Notes: generated from the letters alone by a model not told the origin. A DNA stretch of 64,000 nucleotides from Calliopum simillimum (GCA_951812925.1 OX638370.1:111428897-111492896), one strand, 5' to 3'. Shown: positions 44,801 through 53,500, counted from the first letter of the stretch. Program-made: numbers and translations.

Positions 44801-45808
44801 CCGCCTATATATTGCTATGCATATTATCAAAAGTTTAAGTGCCTCAGTTGAATTAAACTAAAAAAAAAAAAAAAATATTTCTCTTTTATTTTCAGGATCA
44901 TGCTTGCCGCTCAGAAGGTGTCGATTTGGCACGTGAGTTGGATTATAAATCAGCTGCTGCTTGGGTTGGACATCCATATTTTGATGTCATTGACAATTCG
45001 ACAAATTTTGAAACTAAAATGAATCGTATGATTGAATCTGTTTGTCAAAAGGTAGGCATCGACATTGGCGATCGTCTACAAGCCACATCAAGAAAACTGA
45101 AATTTTTGGGTAAATTATCAAGCAACATTGTTTGTGCGCAACAAAATACAATAAACTTAACACGACTTTTTTACTCTTTCTATAGTGGCTTTGCTACCAG
45201 CAGATTGCGAATTTCCACCGTTTCAAGACTTCGATGTGGTACATCATTATTTACAATCCTCAGGACCAAAAGTACAAGCACGATTGCGTAAACGTGGCCA
45301 AAAGAATCATTGGAGCTACATACACACCATACGCCGTCCCAACGTTCACGGTCAGGCTAGAATTGAAGTAAAAACACAGCTGACGCATCGTGATTATATG
45401 AATTTGTTAGCACAACGCGATGATGCACACTTTACCATCTATAAGAAGCGTCGTTGTTTCCTTATTAATCAACAATATTTCCAATTGGATATTTATAAAG
45501 AACCCAGTCATCCACGGTATGTATTTGATTTGATTAGGAATTTACATTTTCGCTGACATATATTGTTTTTGTGTTTATCATCTAGTTGCAAGGGTCTGGT
45601 TCTTTTGGAGACCTATTCATCGCTTACAGGTGATGCGCTCAAAAATTGTATGCCAAAGTTTTTGAATATTGTCAAAGAGGTCACTGGTGACCCAGATTAC
45701 TCTATGTTTAATTTATCATTGAAAGAAGATTGGAGTATAACAAAAAAGTTCTGCCATTCATTGCATGGTAAGGAAAAGTGTAATCATTATGTTGACTCCA
45801 GTGATTGA
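17877..45808 (+). CDS. ttd14: Ttd14, TRPL translocation defect protein 14 (10 exons, 446 aa with cassette)
   Basis: Exons: 17877-18039, 25840-25907, 26772-26809, 27220-27257, 33166-33297, 43463-43591, 43656-43792, 44896-45109, 45186-45516 and 45586-45808; introns are GT-AG and phases agree. After a Gln-rich leader comes [20 protein letters not shown], with a P-loop at residues 54-61, then [20 protein letters not shown] and [14 protein letters not shown]. The second half ([42 protein letters not shown]) is a CYTH-like fold. In Drosophila, Ttd14 binds GTP and phosphoinositide and is needed for light-driven TRPL trafficking in photoreceptors; the NadR/AAA_28 plus CYTH layout fits. The start ATG is the first in frame after a stop; MEKRVYR (residue 43) is a possible later start. 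The gene is spread over 28 kb by repeat-filled introns. See the separate entries for the symmetric exon at 33166 and the alternative end at 48052. Confidence 0.92.
18430..18840. repeat. inverted and iterated 'ggcgttatttc' element in ttd14 intron 1
   Basis: Left arms read ggaaatagcgccataggaaa and ggaaataacgccagaaat. Right arms read the inverse several times in a row (tatggcgttatttct three times at about 18610-18655). Another weaker inverted set lies near 18540-18580 and 18780-18830. The block is a fold-back built from one short motif, probably a decayed DNA transposon end. No coding frame is credible. Confidence 0.7.
18990..19502 (-). mobile_element. 'caagacgtcttg' family element, copy 1 (inverted)
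   Basis: It starts ttagaagcctgcacaaca and holds many 'cactgaactgaagta' motifs plus tacaactacagcacatgcac, the inverse of copy 2. Shared blocks in the same order identify it as the same family in reverse orientation. It is non-coding. Confidence 0.7.
19503..21059. other. ttd14 intron 1 between repeat copies
   Basis: AT-rich intron sequence. Short open frames (for example 19890-20111) carry no recognisable domain. A palindromic GC-rich scrap (ttttttgccggccgg) near 20690 and tcttaccggcc at 20881 may bound another old element. Confidence 0.4.
21060..21681 (+). mobile_element. 'caagacgtcttg' family element, copy 2 (longest)
   Basis: The left end is gggtctacacaagacgtctt and the right end is caagatgtcttgtgcagtcc, inverse of each other. 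The interior carries iterated 'acttcagttcagtg' on one half and its complement on the other, and the block tatactgtagttgcagtgta. It is about 620 bases, non-coding, and probably a non-autonomous DNA transposon. Confidence 0.75.
22903..23280 (+). mobile_element. 'caagacgtcttg' family element, copy 3 (right end missing)
   Basis: It begins ttaggggtgtgcactagttg and contains cagttcagttcagtgcat, tactgtagttgtagtatacg and a (TC)n run, all in the order of copy 2. It stops after aacaagtgttaccatttaaa without the right terminus. It lies just left of the mariner at 23378. Confidence 0.65.
23378..24677 (-). mobile_element. full-length but inactive mariner
   Basis: The 1300-base element has ends cgtgggctgctcgatatat and its inverse atatatcgagcagcctacg, flanked by TA at 23376-23377 and 24678-24679, the mariner target duplication. 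The minus strand encodes the transposase from ATG 24502. The catalytic blocks [19 protein letters not shown] and [11 protein letters not shown] fit the mariner D,D34D pattern. It is broken by a TAA about 20 codons in (after NFRRG), a frameshift near 24340 and an early stop after KMRGQ, so it cannot make full transposase. It lies in ttd14 intron 1, opposite to the gene. Confidence 0.93.
24678..25839. other. end of ttd14 intron 1, no gene seen
   Basis: AT-rich intron with a long T run near 24985. No coding or repeat assignment. The acceptor tttcag precedes exon 2 at 25840. Confidence 0.6.
26082..26309 (+). mobile_element. 'caagacgtcttg' family element, copy 4 (short)
   Basis: It starts ttaggggtttgcacaagacg and ends caagatgtcttgtgaaggtc then cctaa, giving clear terminal inverted repeats. 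It is a 228-base deletion derivative that keeps both ends and two 'aatacttcagtgt' motifs. It lies in ttd14 intron 2. Confidence 0.8.
27011..27045. repeat. (ATCA)n then (TTCG)n microsatellite
   Basis: Five atca units run directly into three ttcg-type units in ttd14 intron 3. Simple repeat, no other signal. Confidence 0.9.
27258..29950. other. ttd14 intron 4, first part, no gene seen
   Basis: AT-rich intron. Small open frames at 27503-27766 and 29591-29821 (minus) lack domains or splice logic. No repeat family is recognised here. Confidence 0.5.
29951..31159. mobile_element. 1.2 kb inverted-repeat element with iterated 'tggtccatatt' ends
   Basis: The left end ggggtaggggagggaaatat then ggaccacc is mirrored on the right by tagtccatacttccctccc then ttaccctac. 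Further ggtccatattacccac and tagtccatattgcccc motifs lie inside both halves (30161-30185, 30780-30800, 31110-31140). The interior is AT-rich with no transposase, apart from an inserted LINE tail at 30300-30620. This fits a non-autonomous DNA transposon, superfamily not determined. Confidence 0.65.
30330..30620 (-). mobile_element. RTE-type LINE, 3' end fragment
   Basis: Minus-strand translation gives [31 protein letters not shown] and [20 protein letters not shown] followed by [12 protein letters not shown] and a stop. This is the C-terminal tail typical of RTE-like non-LTR retrotransposon polyproteins. It ends in a (TATG)n microsatellite at about 30308-30328, as RTE elements do. It is truncated at its 5' end and sits inside the inverted-repeat element at 29951-31159. 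Confidence 0.8.
31356..31490. mobile_element. MITE, 'agggtattcctta' family, copy 1
   Basis: It starts ttagggtattccttataatg and ends cgttttaaggaataccttaa, with inner mirrored motifs aaatgcctcgaaaacctcg and cgaggttatcgagac. It is a 135-base hairpin. A second copy is at 63626-63762. Confidence 0.85.
31491..33165. other. ttd14 intron 4, last part, no gene seen
   Basis: AT-rich with long T runs (33025-33090). No gene or repeat is assigned. The acceptor tttag precedes the exon at 33166. Confidence 0.5.
33166..33297 (+). CDS. ttd14: ttd14 exon 5, symmetric 44-codon exon, likely cassette
   Basis: The exon is 132 bases, phase 1 on both sides, with a clear acceptor (tttag) and donor (gtgagt). It adds a block beginning [19 protein letters not shown] and containing [16 protein letters not shown]. 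Skipping it keeps the frame exactly and joins DLTEKE to [12 protein letters not shown], which is the form I recall for the family core. It lies between the P-loop half and the rest of the domain and is flanked by 5.9 kb and 10.2 kb introns, so optional use is plausible. Confidence 0.75.
33298..34838. other. ttd14 intron 5, first part, no gene seen
   Basis: AT-rich intron. Short minus-strand frames at 33879-34070 and 34189-34380 show no domain. A GC-richer patch at 34560-34700 (gcaccgcctagcgcctagg) may belong to an old repeat. Confidence 0.45.
34839..34990 (-). repeat. tandem AT-rich repeats flanking a retroelement primer-site match
   Basis: Two long copies and one short copy of a unit containing 'aaatttgtaaattttctttta' less one base occur at about 34839-34886, 34910-34955 and 34956-34990, each starting near agctatgc or ggctatgc. 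Between the first two lies the tRNA-Lys-like block at 34891-34907. On the minus strand the second copy ends CA, two bases before the TGG of the primer site, as an LTR would. No gag or pol frame is recognisable nearby, so at most a remnant is present. Confidence 0.45.
34891..34907 (-). other. putative tRNA-Lys primer-binding site of an LTR retroelement
   Basis: On the minus strand the block reads TGGCGCCCAACGTGGGC. Its plus-strand sequence CCCACGTTGGGCGCCA equals the last 16 bases of insect tRNA-Lys including the CCA tail, as I remember it. CCA is added after transcription, so a genomic match that includes CCA points to a reverse-transcription primer site and not to a tRNA gene piece. Confidence 0.6.
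34991..36017. other. ttd14 intron 5, AT-rich, no gene seen
   Basis: Possibly includes the remaining LTR sequence of the element whose primer site lies at 34891-34907, but no start of such an LTR can be placed. No coding frame is supported. Confidence 0.4.
36018..36759 (-). mobile_element. rearranged mariner derivative with 160-base inverted arms
   Basis: The ends cgagggttgccttttatatt and atataaaaggcaacctacg are flanked by TA on both sides. The minus strand encodes only the N-terminal third of the transposase ([20 protein letters not shown] through [17 protein letters not shown]); the catalytic blocks are gone. The left 165 bases (to about 36183) are an inverted copy of the right 165 bases (from about 36595), including the non-coding leader down to the start codon region. 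The inner parts closely match the mariner at 23378-24677, but the outermost 80 bases differ between the two. It cannot move by itself. Confidence 0.9.
36760..37412. other. ttd14 intron 5 between mariner and candidate nested gene
   Basis: AT-rich. On the minus strand it holds an AATAAA at 37325-37330 that could end transcription of the small ORF at 37413-37616. Nothing else is recognised. Confidence 0.4.
37413..37616 (-). CDS. candidate small secreted cysteine-rich peptide nested in ttd14 intron 5
   Basis: This is a 67-codon ATG-to-TGA frame opposite to ttd14. Residues 4-15 ([12 protein letters not shown]) form a hydrophobic core after an Arg, with a possible cleavage site near Ser23, so a signal peptide is likely. 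The remaining 44 residues carry five Cys at 24, 30, 45, 47 and 49 (C-x5-C-x14-C-x-C-x-C) with the stretch [12 protein letters not shown]. An AATAAA lies about 85 bases past the stop, and an AT-rich TATA-like stretch lies about 75 bases before the ATG. I do not recognise the family. The odd cysteine count and short length leave chance possible; an upstream or downstream exon could also be missing. Function unknown. Confidence 0.4.
   Translation of the reverse strand: MRINFFQILLVLILLNSNEIVKSCKYSHLCIKNGNFNGKGDSGKCKCFCNLNETKPNKIIVTLRERR
37617..38305. other. ttd14 intron 5, no gene seen
   Basis: AT-rich, with a T run at 37670-37680. It may hold the promoter of the small ORF on the minus strand. 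No other signal. Confidence 0.4.
38306..38500. mobile_element. inverted-repeat element in ttd14 intron 5
   Basis: The left end has gcttacttctcacaaaat and ctctggtgaaaactt. The right end has aagttttcaccagtctgtg and tgttacaataagc, its inverse. The inner mirrored pair ttggaccaaacacaaaattt and aaattttgtgtttttggtcc is clear. It is about 195 bases and non-coding. Confidence 0.75.
39182..39514. mobile_element. inverted-repeat element carrying an RTE LINE tail
   Basis: The left end ggtcgcaattaaagtgcgcg mirrors the right end gcgtgcgctctggttgcggc. Inner motifs gagcaaagttgcgctcaaag and ctttgagcgtaactttcctt also mirror. About 39285-39415 is a LINE tail matching 30301-30410 (ctcctttaacttctgggagg through cttgccacgacttttc), inserted in the loop. 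Confidence 0.75.
39285..39415 (-). mobile_element. RTE-type LINE 3' tail fragment
   Basis: It starts with a short tatgtatg tract, then the same ctcctttaac..gaggagcatagggcc block as 30328-30360, continuing through atgactttgatctcttgcc. This is the C-terminal coding end of the LINE on the minus strand. It is inserted inside the inverted-repeat element at 39182-39514. Confidence 0.75.
39515..41207. other. ttd14 intron 5, no gene seen
   Basis: AT-rich intron with T and A runs. The open frame at 40217-40423 has no recognisable domain. Confidence 0.5.
41208..42140. mobile_element. probable inverted-repeat element with iterated 'ggtgat..ggcacc' ends
   Basis: Left: cagggtagggatcac, then aggtgataaggcacc. 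Right: ggtgccatatcacctggggg and ggtgccacttatc, the inverse. An internal ggtgatttggcattacc and ttatttggcaccc repeat the theme. The plan resembles the element at 29951-31159 but the motif differs. The limits are approximate and no transposase is visible. Confidence 0.45.
42141..43462. other. end of ttd14 intron 5, no gene seen
   Basis: AT-rich, with a (TTTA)n run near 43105-43130. Small open frames at 42484-42816 lack domains. The acceptor tgttag precedes exon 6 at 43463. Confidence 0.5.
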
Positions 45809-48051
45809 GATAAAGTGTAACGTGATGTCTGTTTGAGAATAATACAATAAATGAAGTTGCTTTAGAAAGAAGACACCAAATAATAAATTACTTGTAATAA
45901 AATGTTATAATTTGTAAGATAAAAACGAAAAACATTTTAATGTTGTATGATAGATATCCTTTAAGTTAAGTCATGCTAAATGGGTAATTTAATGTGAGTT
46001 ATTTGATTATTTTTATTTTGTTTTTATTTTAGTTACTTAGGAGTTAGTTCGGTTAAATGTTATACGTAGTTTGGTTTTGTAAAAAAATAGACAATTTAAA
46101 AATTTCTTAAGCTCTTGGTTAACGTGTGTTCAAATAAGGCAATTCGTTTTTTAATTAAAGTTATTGCAAATAATCATCTTGCCATAAATGCTACCTAAAA
46201 TTCTATTAATGGAATCAATGGAACAAGAAAACCGCTTTCATTTATGTATTTTGCTTGTAGGCTACTGCTTGAAAGCTTGATTTGGTAGGTACTTTCAATT
46301 TCCGAAAATTTCAGTTAAAAATCTTAATTTCTAAATATGTGAGGGTATTCTACTCACGAAGGAAGGAAAAAACATTTTCGGCATACAAAATTTTGTTCCA
46401 GAGTGCAGAAAAATTTTCAAAATTACTCTTTTTATTAAATTTTTGGAAATCAAATACTTATTATTCAACTGTAGAAGATTTTTGTTATGATTTGATATAT
46501 TCAATAAAATCTTTAAAATTAATTTTAAATTATCTACTTTTTAATAATCATTTAGAAAAAATATCAATCACCAAATTTAATCAAGGTAATTTAGAACAAA
46601 ATTACACAATATTTCTATATGTCTAAAATAGGAAATAAATTCGTAAAATCTCCGTCTTCCGATGAATTTTTTAAGAAAAAGTATTGAAACTGTAGTAAAA
46701 AATTTAAATTGTTTAAATTGTTTTAATTTTCAAAGTAATTTGCGCGAAACTTTGATGGTTCATAATTTTCTTAATGAAATTCATCAGACATATAATCTAA
46801 GTTCAGCTCAGGTCTTTTTTTGTACTTTTCTAAAACGGGCCAGTCAGAAAAGTAAGATGCACGAATTTTATGGCCATTTAAAAAAAATGAACTTACAAGG
46901 CTGAGTACCTAAGGAAATAATCTTATTGAGCGCTGTATGTTAAAACCTAATGATTTTCACTTCCAAAAATAGATCTTTAAGTTGCCAGAAAGCTGAGGTT
47001 TTTCACTTTTCAGTCAATAAAGAATAAATACATCTCTCAACGACGAAATTATGGAATTCAACATTAAAATGCTATGGATTTATAACCTATTTCTGCAATA
47101 AAAATTTTCTACGAAACATATTTTAACGATAAATCTTGCCAGGGGCCTGAGGATTTGGCTGGCCTCAAAACAATTTCACATACTAAACTCGGAGTATCTA
47201 CTAAAATATCCACAATCCGAGACAAATGAAAGCGATTCTAAGATAACTTGGTTTATTCGCATAAAAAAAGCAGCGACGCGGTAAATACGCAAATTCATCA
47301 ACATTTTTAAATGTTTATGTATGTCGGGAGGCTGAGGAATGCCGAGTGACAAAGTTCCATAATATTATTTCTTAAAATGTTATTGGAACACTTATGATTA
47401 CATTTCTAATTTTTAGAGCAAAGTGTAGAATTAAAAATTTAATTTCGGAAGAGAGACATGCCAGGAGACTGAGCATTTAGGACTTCGAAGTAAAATCTTT
47501 CAATGAAAAATATTGGGACCGAGCCATCCGAAAGGACATGAAAAATTAGGTGAGCCGCAGAATATTTATTCCCTCGTGAGTAGAATCACCTTAAGGAAGG
47601 CCACAAAGGTTTTGAAATGTCCGGAGCGAGAGTTTATTATTTTCTGAATCTATTTTATACCAAGCCCCCCGAACAAGTTTGTTAAAATAATCTTAAATTA
47701 ACCGAACTAACTCCACAATATTATGCACCCAAAAACCATAGCTACTTTTATTTTGATAGAGCTCAGTATTATAAAGTCATATGCTTGTTAGGTTATCCTC
47801 TATACTACACATATATACCAAATATTTTGTGTTTTTTTTTAGTTCCTTGAATTTTTTATTTTATAAGTAAATAATTCATTTAAAATTAATTAAATGTGAT
47901 CATAATTGGCATGTAACAAATATTGAATTTAATTATGTGATTGGTGCATGTATCCATCCGTATGTATAACAACTCAACAAAAAAGGTCAACAAAATTACA
48001 CAACAAAATTTAACTTTTTGCAAAATTACAATTTTTTACTTTCTTTTGTAG
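45809..48051. other. ttd14 3' UTR (short form) and intron of the long form
   Basis: It starts with the 3' UTR of the 45808 stop and its AATAAA at 45846. The rest is AT-rich. Two open stretches at 46282-46626 and 46662-46904 are discussed under findings. 47040-47650 has a GC-richer patch (gccaggggcctgaggatttg and gccaggagactgagcattta) that may be a repeat. Acceptor ttttgtag at 48051 serves the alternative last exon. Confidence 0.5.
45846..45851 (+). terminator. poly(A) signal AATAAA of the short ttd14 transcript
   Basis: A canonical AATAAA 38 bases after the stop at 45808; another run (aaataataaa) follows at about 45876. Position and strand fit 3' end formation of the shorter ttd14 mRNA. Confidence 0.6.
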
Positions 48052-48134
48052 AAGAAGGCATCGCTTACAAATCAAAGCAAACAAATGGAGTTTCGAATAA
48101 ACAATTGGTACTAAATGGTCATGCAAAGGGTTAG
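48052..48134 (+). CDS. ttd14: alternative last exon of ttd14 (28 codons)
   Basis: A donor gtaagg inside the last common exon (exon would end at 45767) and an acceptor ttttgtag before 48052 join in frame. The join turns [16 protein letters not shown] into SLH followed by EEGIAYKSKQTNGVSNKQL and then VLNGHAKG with a TAG. The phase matches exactly and the peptide is balanced and hydrophilic, unlike random AT-rich DNA. This gives a form of 460 aa with the cassette. The donor sits 38 bases before the stop of the short form, so use of the two ends is mutually exclusive. Confidence 0.6.
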
Positions 48135-49399
48135 TTAGTTTGTATTACACTGTTTTTAAAAATTGTATCTTTCGTTTAAAATTTGCTTCTAAATTTAATT
48201 TTTGTTGTTAAGTTGAATCAATTAAACAGTTTAACTTATTTTAAAACTTTAAATTATGACGTTCACAAACTTAACTCTTTTTGTTTTCAAATATGAATAT
48301 ATTTTAAGCGTTAGGACCATTGTATACATTCACGTTATGATTATGAAACTTGACAAAAACTTAAAAAAATCAAATGAATATTAGAGACGCTTGAGCGAGC
48401 ACGCAGTGATGATTAACTTAAAATATTCAATTATTAAAATATTAAATGTTTGTTTTCTGTCTTAAATTAAATTAGAGGCTCTGAAGTTAGCCCTGCGTTA
48501 TCTTGATGTAGCTTTCTAAAATATAAAATGTAGCTTGTAATAAAAGCAAAATTTATATAAAGAAAAAAAAAAATTGTAGAGCAATTTGAAAGGCTATTAG
48601 CTGTTGATTTTGTTTTTATTCCTCCCAACGGAATTTTTAATTCAAATATAATTGTAATTAAATGAAAAGCAATCAATTATTTAATTCATAAAGCTTCGCT
48701 GTACTTAATATGTACTTATGTGTTGGCAACAAATCACAAGAAAAAACTTTTACACAAATTATGTTTTAAAATTTTGTTTTTTCTTGTTTTCATTAATCAT
48801 TTTTCGAAATAAATTATAACTATTTAACTTATTTTTTACGTTGCCGTCTTTATTTGCTAGAAAAAGGGTAATTTTCAAATTAACTTAATTTTTTGTTTTT
48901 ACTTTTTATTTTCATTTTAAGCTTAAACGCTTGAGAAGATATTTTTTCTTAAAAAAACTTATATTTTAAATCTAATCTTAAACAAAAGCAAGAAAAAATT
49001 TTAATAAAAATTAATTATAAGAGAAAAATTTTAGTCAAATGTATTTTTAATAAAAATCAAACTTAAATAAAAAACATAATTGTAAAGTTATGAAATTGTA
49101 AATTTTAAAAACTTAAAAATCATCAGATTTCTATATTGTATTTATTGGTTTTAGACCAAATAAGTCACTCAAAAATGAAAAAACCATGAATAATAAAAAC
49201 AAGAACTTATCATAAAAAGAAAAACTTAAAGTTTTTCGTGCTTTTTTTTTAAATTTTTAAAGGGAATGAAACTTCTTCTGCCGCATCAGATTTTTTGACA
49301 TTTAATTGTTTTTATTTTTTAAATAGATAAATGCTTTTATTAAACATACAATTAATTTATTTTTAATTGTATTTTTTTTTATTGGAACAGACAATAATT
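48135..49399. other. downstream flank of ttd14, AT-rich, no gene seen
   Basis: Very AT-rich sequence with A and T runs (48565-48575, 49230-49250, 49370-49380). Possibly the 3' UTR of the long ttd14 transcript. No coding feature. Confidence 0.5.
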
Positions 49400-50240
49400 T
49401 ACATTATTTGCTACCAACAAGCATGGATCAGATGAAATTGTTGGTTTGAGCTTAATTTCTGTAATTTCTGGTTTAGTTCAACTTCCATGACAAGGTCTTC
49501 AATCTTGTTTTGCATATCTAAGTGTTTGGACGATAGAAGTGAGATGTCATCAGCGTAGTCGAGATCTTCTTAATGTTCAGTAAAGTTCCATCGGATACCT
49601 CTTTTGGTCTTATTTAGAGCATAATTTAGTATATCATCAAGATAATAAGGAAGAGACATGGTCACAGCAAACCGCCCTGCCGGACGCCTGAATTAGAGCA
49701 GCCTTAGCAGCGCTGATGATGCTTCAATGCTCCGATCACTCTTCGGACCTCATCGTTCTTCAGTTTTAGCACGTCAGATTTTTTCTGCCACAGACTGTTC
49801 ACTGAGACGTTTAATAGCGGCAAGTTTTAGTCGAATAACCGTGACGAAAAGATGGTGATCGGAGCAGCGGCCCTCTTTACTCGCACCTCCAGAAGGCTCC
49901 CTCTTAATTTTTTGCTTTATGGCATGATTTGTGTTGGAACAACGTAGCTCCAAGTATAAGACGGGCTGTATTGCAAGTGTCAATGAGAAGATCCCCATTT
50001 TCGTTTTCCGTACCCAAACCATATCTTCCAAACACTGTCGCAAGTTTAAGGTTTTCGGAGCCTACTTTCGCATTCAAACCACCCATAACTTTTATGGATG
50101 TCGCTCTTGTGAGCATTGTTTATCGCTGCAGTGAGCTTATTCTTGGATTCATCTTTTGTTTCTCTATCCGCCAACTCTATAGAAAAATTTATATCCTCTG
50201 GTAATGAGGATACACTAGCTACAGTATAAAATTTTTCTAA
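49400..50240 (-). mobile_element. decayed RTE-type LINE: endonuclease and RT fragments
   Basis: Minus-strand frames give an apurinic-endonuclease-like block KVMGGLNAKVGSENLKLAT followed by FGRYGLGTENENGDLLIDTC, then LILGATLFQHKSCHKA and a GRCSDHHLFVTVIRLKLA block. After a gap comes reverse transcriptase YADD-box sequence EDLDYADDISLLSSKHLDMQ then NKIEDLVMEVELN. Order and wording match RTE/BovB-like elements. Stops and frameshifts occur throughout, and the region between endonuclease and the RT active site is largely deleted. It lies just downstream of PIG-O on the same strand. Confidence 0.85.
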
Positions 50241-50555
50241 TACGCACATCAGAAGTGGTGATGCTTTAAGCTAACTTTTAGCTTCAATAAAAAGTTGTCC
50301 CGAAAGGTATCAACTATGCAATGAAGGATTCAATTAATTGCAAGATTTAAGATTTACTAACTTATTTATTGTTGGCTAAAAAATAAATAATACATACATA
50401 AATTGGTATTGCTTATCAAAAGTTTTGAGTCTTAGGATTTTAAATTAAAATTGAATAACAAGCAAATATGCTGCGTATAATACATAAATAGTCTTGAGAG
50501 AAGTTAAAATCCTATGTAAATAAATAAGGCAAACAATTTTTACAATTAAAGTGTA

Positions 50556-53500
50556 CTATTTAATTTTGTTAATTCTATTAATTAATCTATCAACAGACCA
50601 ATGTATTCGTACAACAAGCAAATATCCAATAATAATGGCTGGTAAACTAACAAAAGTAGCAAGACCTTCGTAAATGAAGCGTGGGGCGAATATTTTCCAA
50701 ACCATGAGATGACGGCAGTGTATGGTGCATGCCATCATAGCGCAGAAAATCTAAAATACGAGGAAAATAAAAAAATTAAAAATTAATAAATTGAGTATGT
50801 ATATATATTTACCTTTACTCCTTGCAACATAAAGAATTGCGTAGCCAGTTTAAATAACGTGCCCAAATAAACATATTCATGTTCAAATAATATCAATTCA
50901 CCGCGCGTCATGTCAAAACCAACACATTCATTTGAAATCTCCGAATGTGAACGTATAGCTGTGGGACCAGTACGTGGATCATTAATTTCTAACTTTTTAT
51001 TCTCGCGATTACAATTCGTTTTGATTAAATTAGGGAAAAGCGCAAAAATTGAGAATGTTTCAGTACTTAATAGGCTGTACATGCACATAAAAAATATCTG
51101 CCCACAAAATGTATTCAAGATGACAAGTATGCCAGATATAAAATTTGATGTGCCAAGATTTGATGTACGTCCAACAAAGGCGGCACGCCAATCAATTTGC
51201 GAAAGCGTTGTCTGATGTGATGTAGCGAAAAAACAGAAATGTGCAAGCAGGAACCAACAGACAATCGCTGAAAATGTGGGTTGTATGCATGTTTCTAGAA
51301 GAGATAAATAAACGGACAGCTCCAGTAAGGTTTAATTAAAGTAAAAGAAAGCAAAAACTTACCAAAGCTTACAGCCGTTCTAAACCTCAGTATTGAATGC
51401 ACCGATAATAATATTGCACCAACAGCTATACAGATGACAATACCTATCGACGACTTTGGTTCGAGTAAAACAATAAGCACCATTGCCAGGAATATACCAA
51501 ATGTAATGACTATCGAGGAGTAAATCGTTGCTAGCCCATAAACAACAGGTATTTCATAACGACGATCCTGTTCATCACCATCATAAATGCGTTTCATTTT
51601 TCTAAATATTTCTGGTATAACGCTCTCTTCATTATTAACGACAATTGTATTTGCAGACTTTGGTGGCAAAACATAAATCATTAGTGGAGCAGTGGATACC
51701 ACAATAATTTGCAAACAGAGCAATGCATAAATGACCAAAGCCATAGCATCAATATGAGAACGTTGTATATTTTTTATAGCGCTATTAGCAAGCAGAATAT
51801 GTCCACCAGCACATATAGATGCAACTGTTGGACCGTAACGTGCTAAAAGCACATTAATCGACGAGCCGGTAAGGTTGCCACAAGAGCGCAAATACAGCCG
51901 CGTCAACGTTGTATACAAAACAATGACCACCACTGAGAATATAAATGCCTTACCACTCGCTGGCTTTTTTAATGAAAATCCTACCGAATTATTTGAGAAA
52001 TCACCACAATTACCTTGTTCCTCACGACAGCGAAATAGCGTGTAGGCAGCACGTATGAGAATAATGGCTAAAATACTTGCTATAACCAATCGAAAGACGG
52101 CTGATTTAAGAAATTGTGATAAACGGAACTTCGTCTTATAATCTTGACGCATATTATGCTGCAGCAGCTCATAAATAAGCAGCATGAGCATAGCGATCAA
52201 TAAGTAAGAGAGTATTTTCGGTTCTTGTATAATAAAACTATTTGAGAAAAAGATGCTCATCAGTATGAGGCAAATAATGCGCGTTGGAAAGTTTACAAAA
52301 CGTTGTACATTTGACCAATTGGTTGCTATTGCAGCCCAATTTTTCAGCGTTAGTAGTGCCAAAATTGCGTTGCTCAACATGTTCGTAAAAAATATAATGC
52401 CATGCTCCTCGGTCTTAAAACCGAAATCTAAAAAATAACGATAACCAAAAACTCCAGCAGCTAAATTTAATAGATAAATGTATGCTACGACTTTGAAGTT
52501 AAAGATTTGTGGCAATTCTTTTGCGCGTGAATTATTTATAAGTAAAAATGAGAAGAATATTGGCAAAAATGTTATGAGCAATCCCTGTGACATCTGTGTT
52601 GCATCAAATTTCACCCAGATTTCACGACAAGTGGCAAGTATCTCACGCAAATGTATATTTAAATCGCCAACAAACGATTTGAATGCAGCTTCAGTGTAAA
52701 TTGTTTTGACACGATGTGTTAGCAGCACAAATTCGGTTTCCATCTGATCCATTTGTTCTACATTAAATGTGCGTTTATTTTCCAAAGCGTAATTGTAAAA
52801 ATATTGGTAAATTTGTTGAGCATTTTGCCAGGCGTGTAAAAGTAACGCTTGGAATTTGCTCATATGTGGCACAGTTATATCGGGTACAATATTGAAATTT
52901 ATAAGACCCAAATTTGAATAAGGTATTGGAATTCCAAGTATGGTGGCTAACGTTGGCACAAGATCAATCTGAAAGTAGAGAAAGATCATGGTGTGAAAAA
53001 AGTAAACAATTTGAATAACAAAAAATGTAAGGGCCCAATTGCGTATGGCACCTTGGTTGTCAGTTTCGAAAAATGTGTCGCCATAAAACTGTCGAAAATG
53101 TCTGTCTTGCCAAAAACAGTATCGGAAAATGTGTTGAAAAATGTGTCAAATATTGTGTCATCAAAAAAAAACTGTCGCAAAATGTTTCGTCAAAAAAGTG
53201 TCGAAAAATGTGTCGCCAAAAAAAGTGTTGAAAAATGTCTTTCCAAAAAAAGTGTCGCTAAAAAAAAAATCAAAAATGTCTAGCCAAAAAAAAGTGTCGA
53301 AAAATTCCTTTGCAAAAAAAGTGTCAAAAAATGTGTCGCCAAAAGAAGTGTCCAAAAATGTATCGCTAAAAAGTGTTGAAATGTGTAATCAAAAAAAAAC
53401 TGCTGAAAAAAGTGTCGAAAAATATCTTGCTAAAAAAATGTCGAAAATTGCGTAGTCAATAAAAAAAGGCGGCCAAAAAATGTCGCAGCCTTGAATTTAT

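Noticed and set aside
53141..53455. Lysine- and valine-rich frame of 104 codons
   Set aside because: By-product of the minisatellite in PIG-O intron 3.
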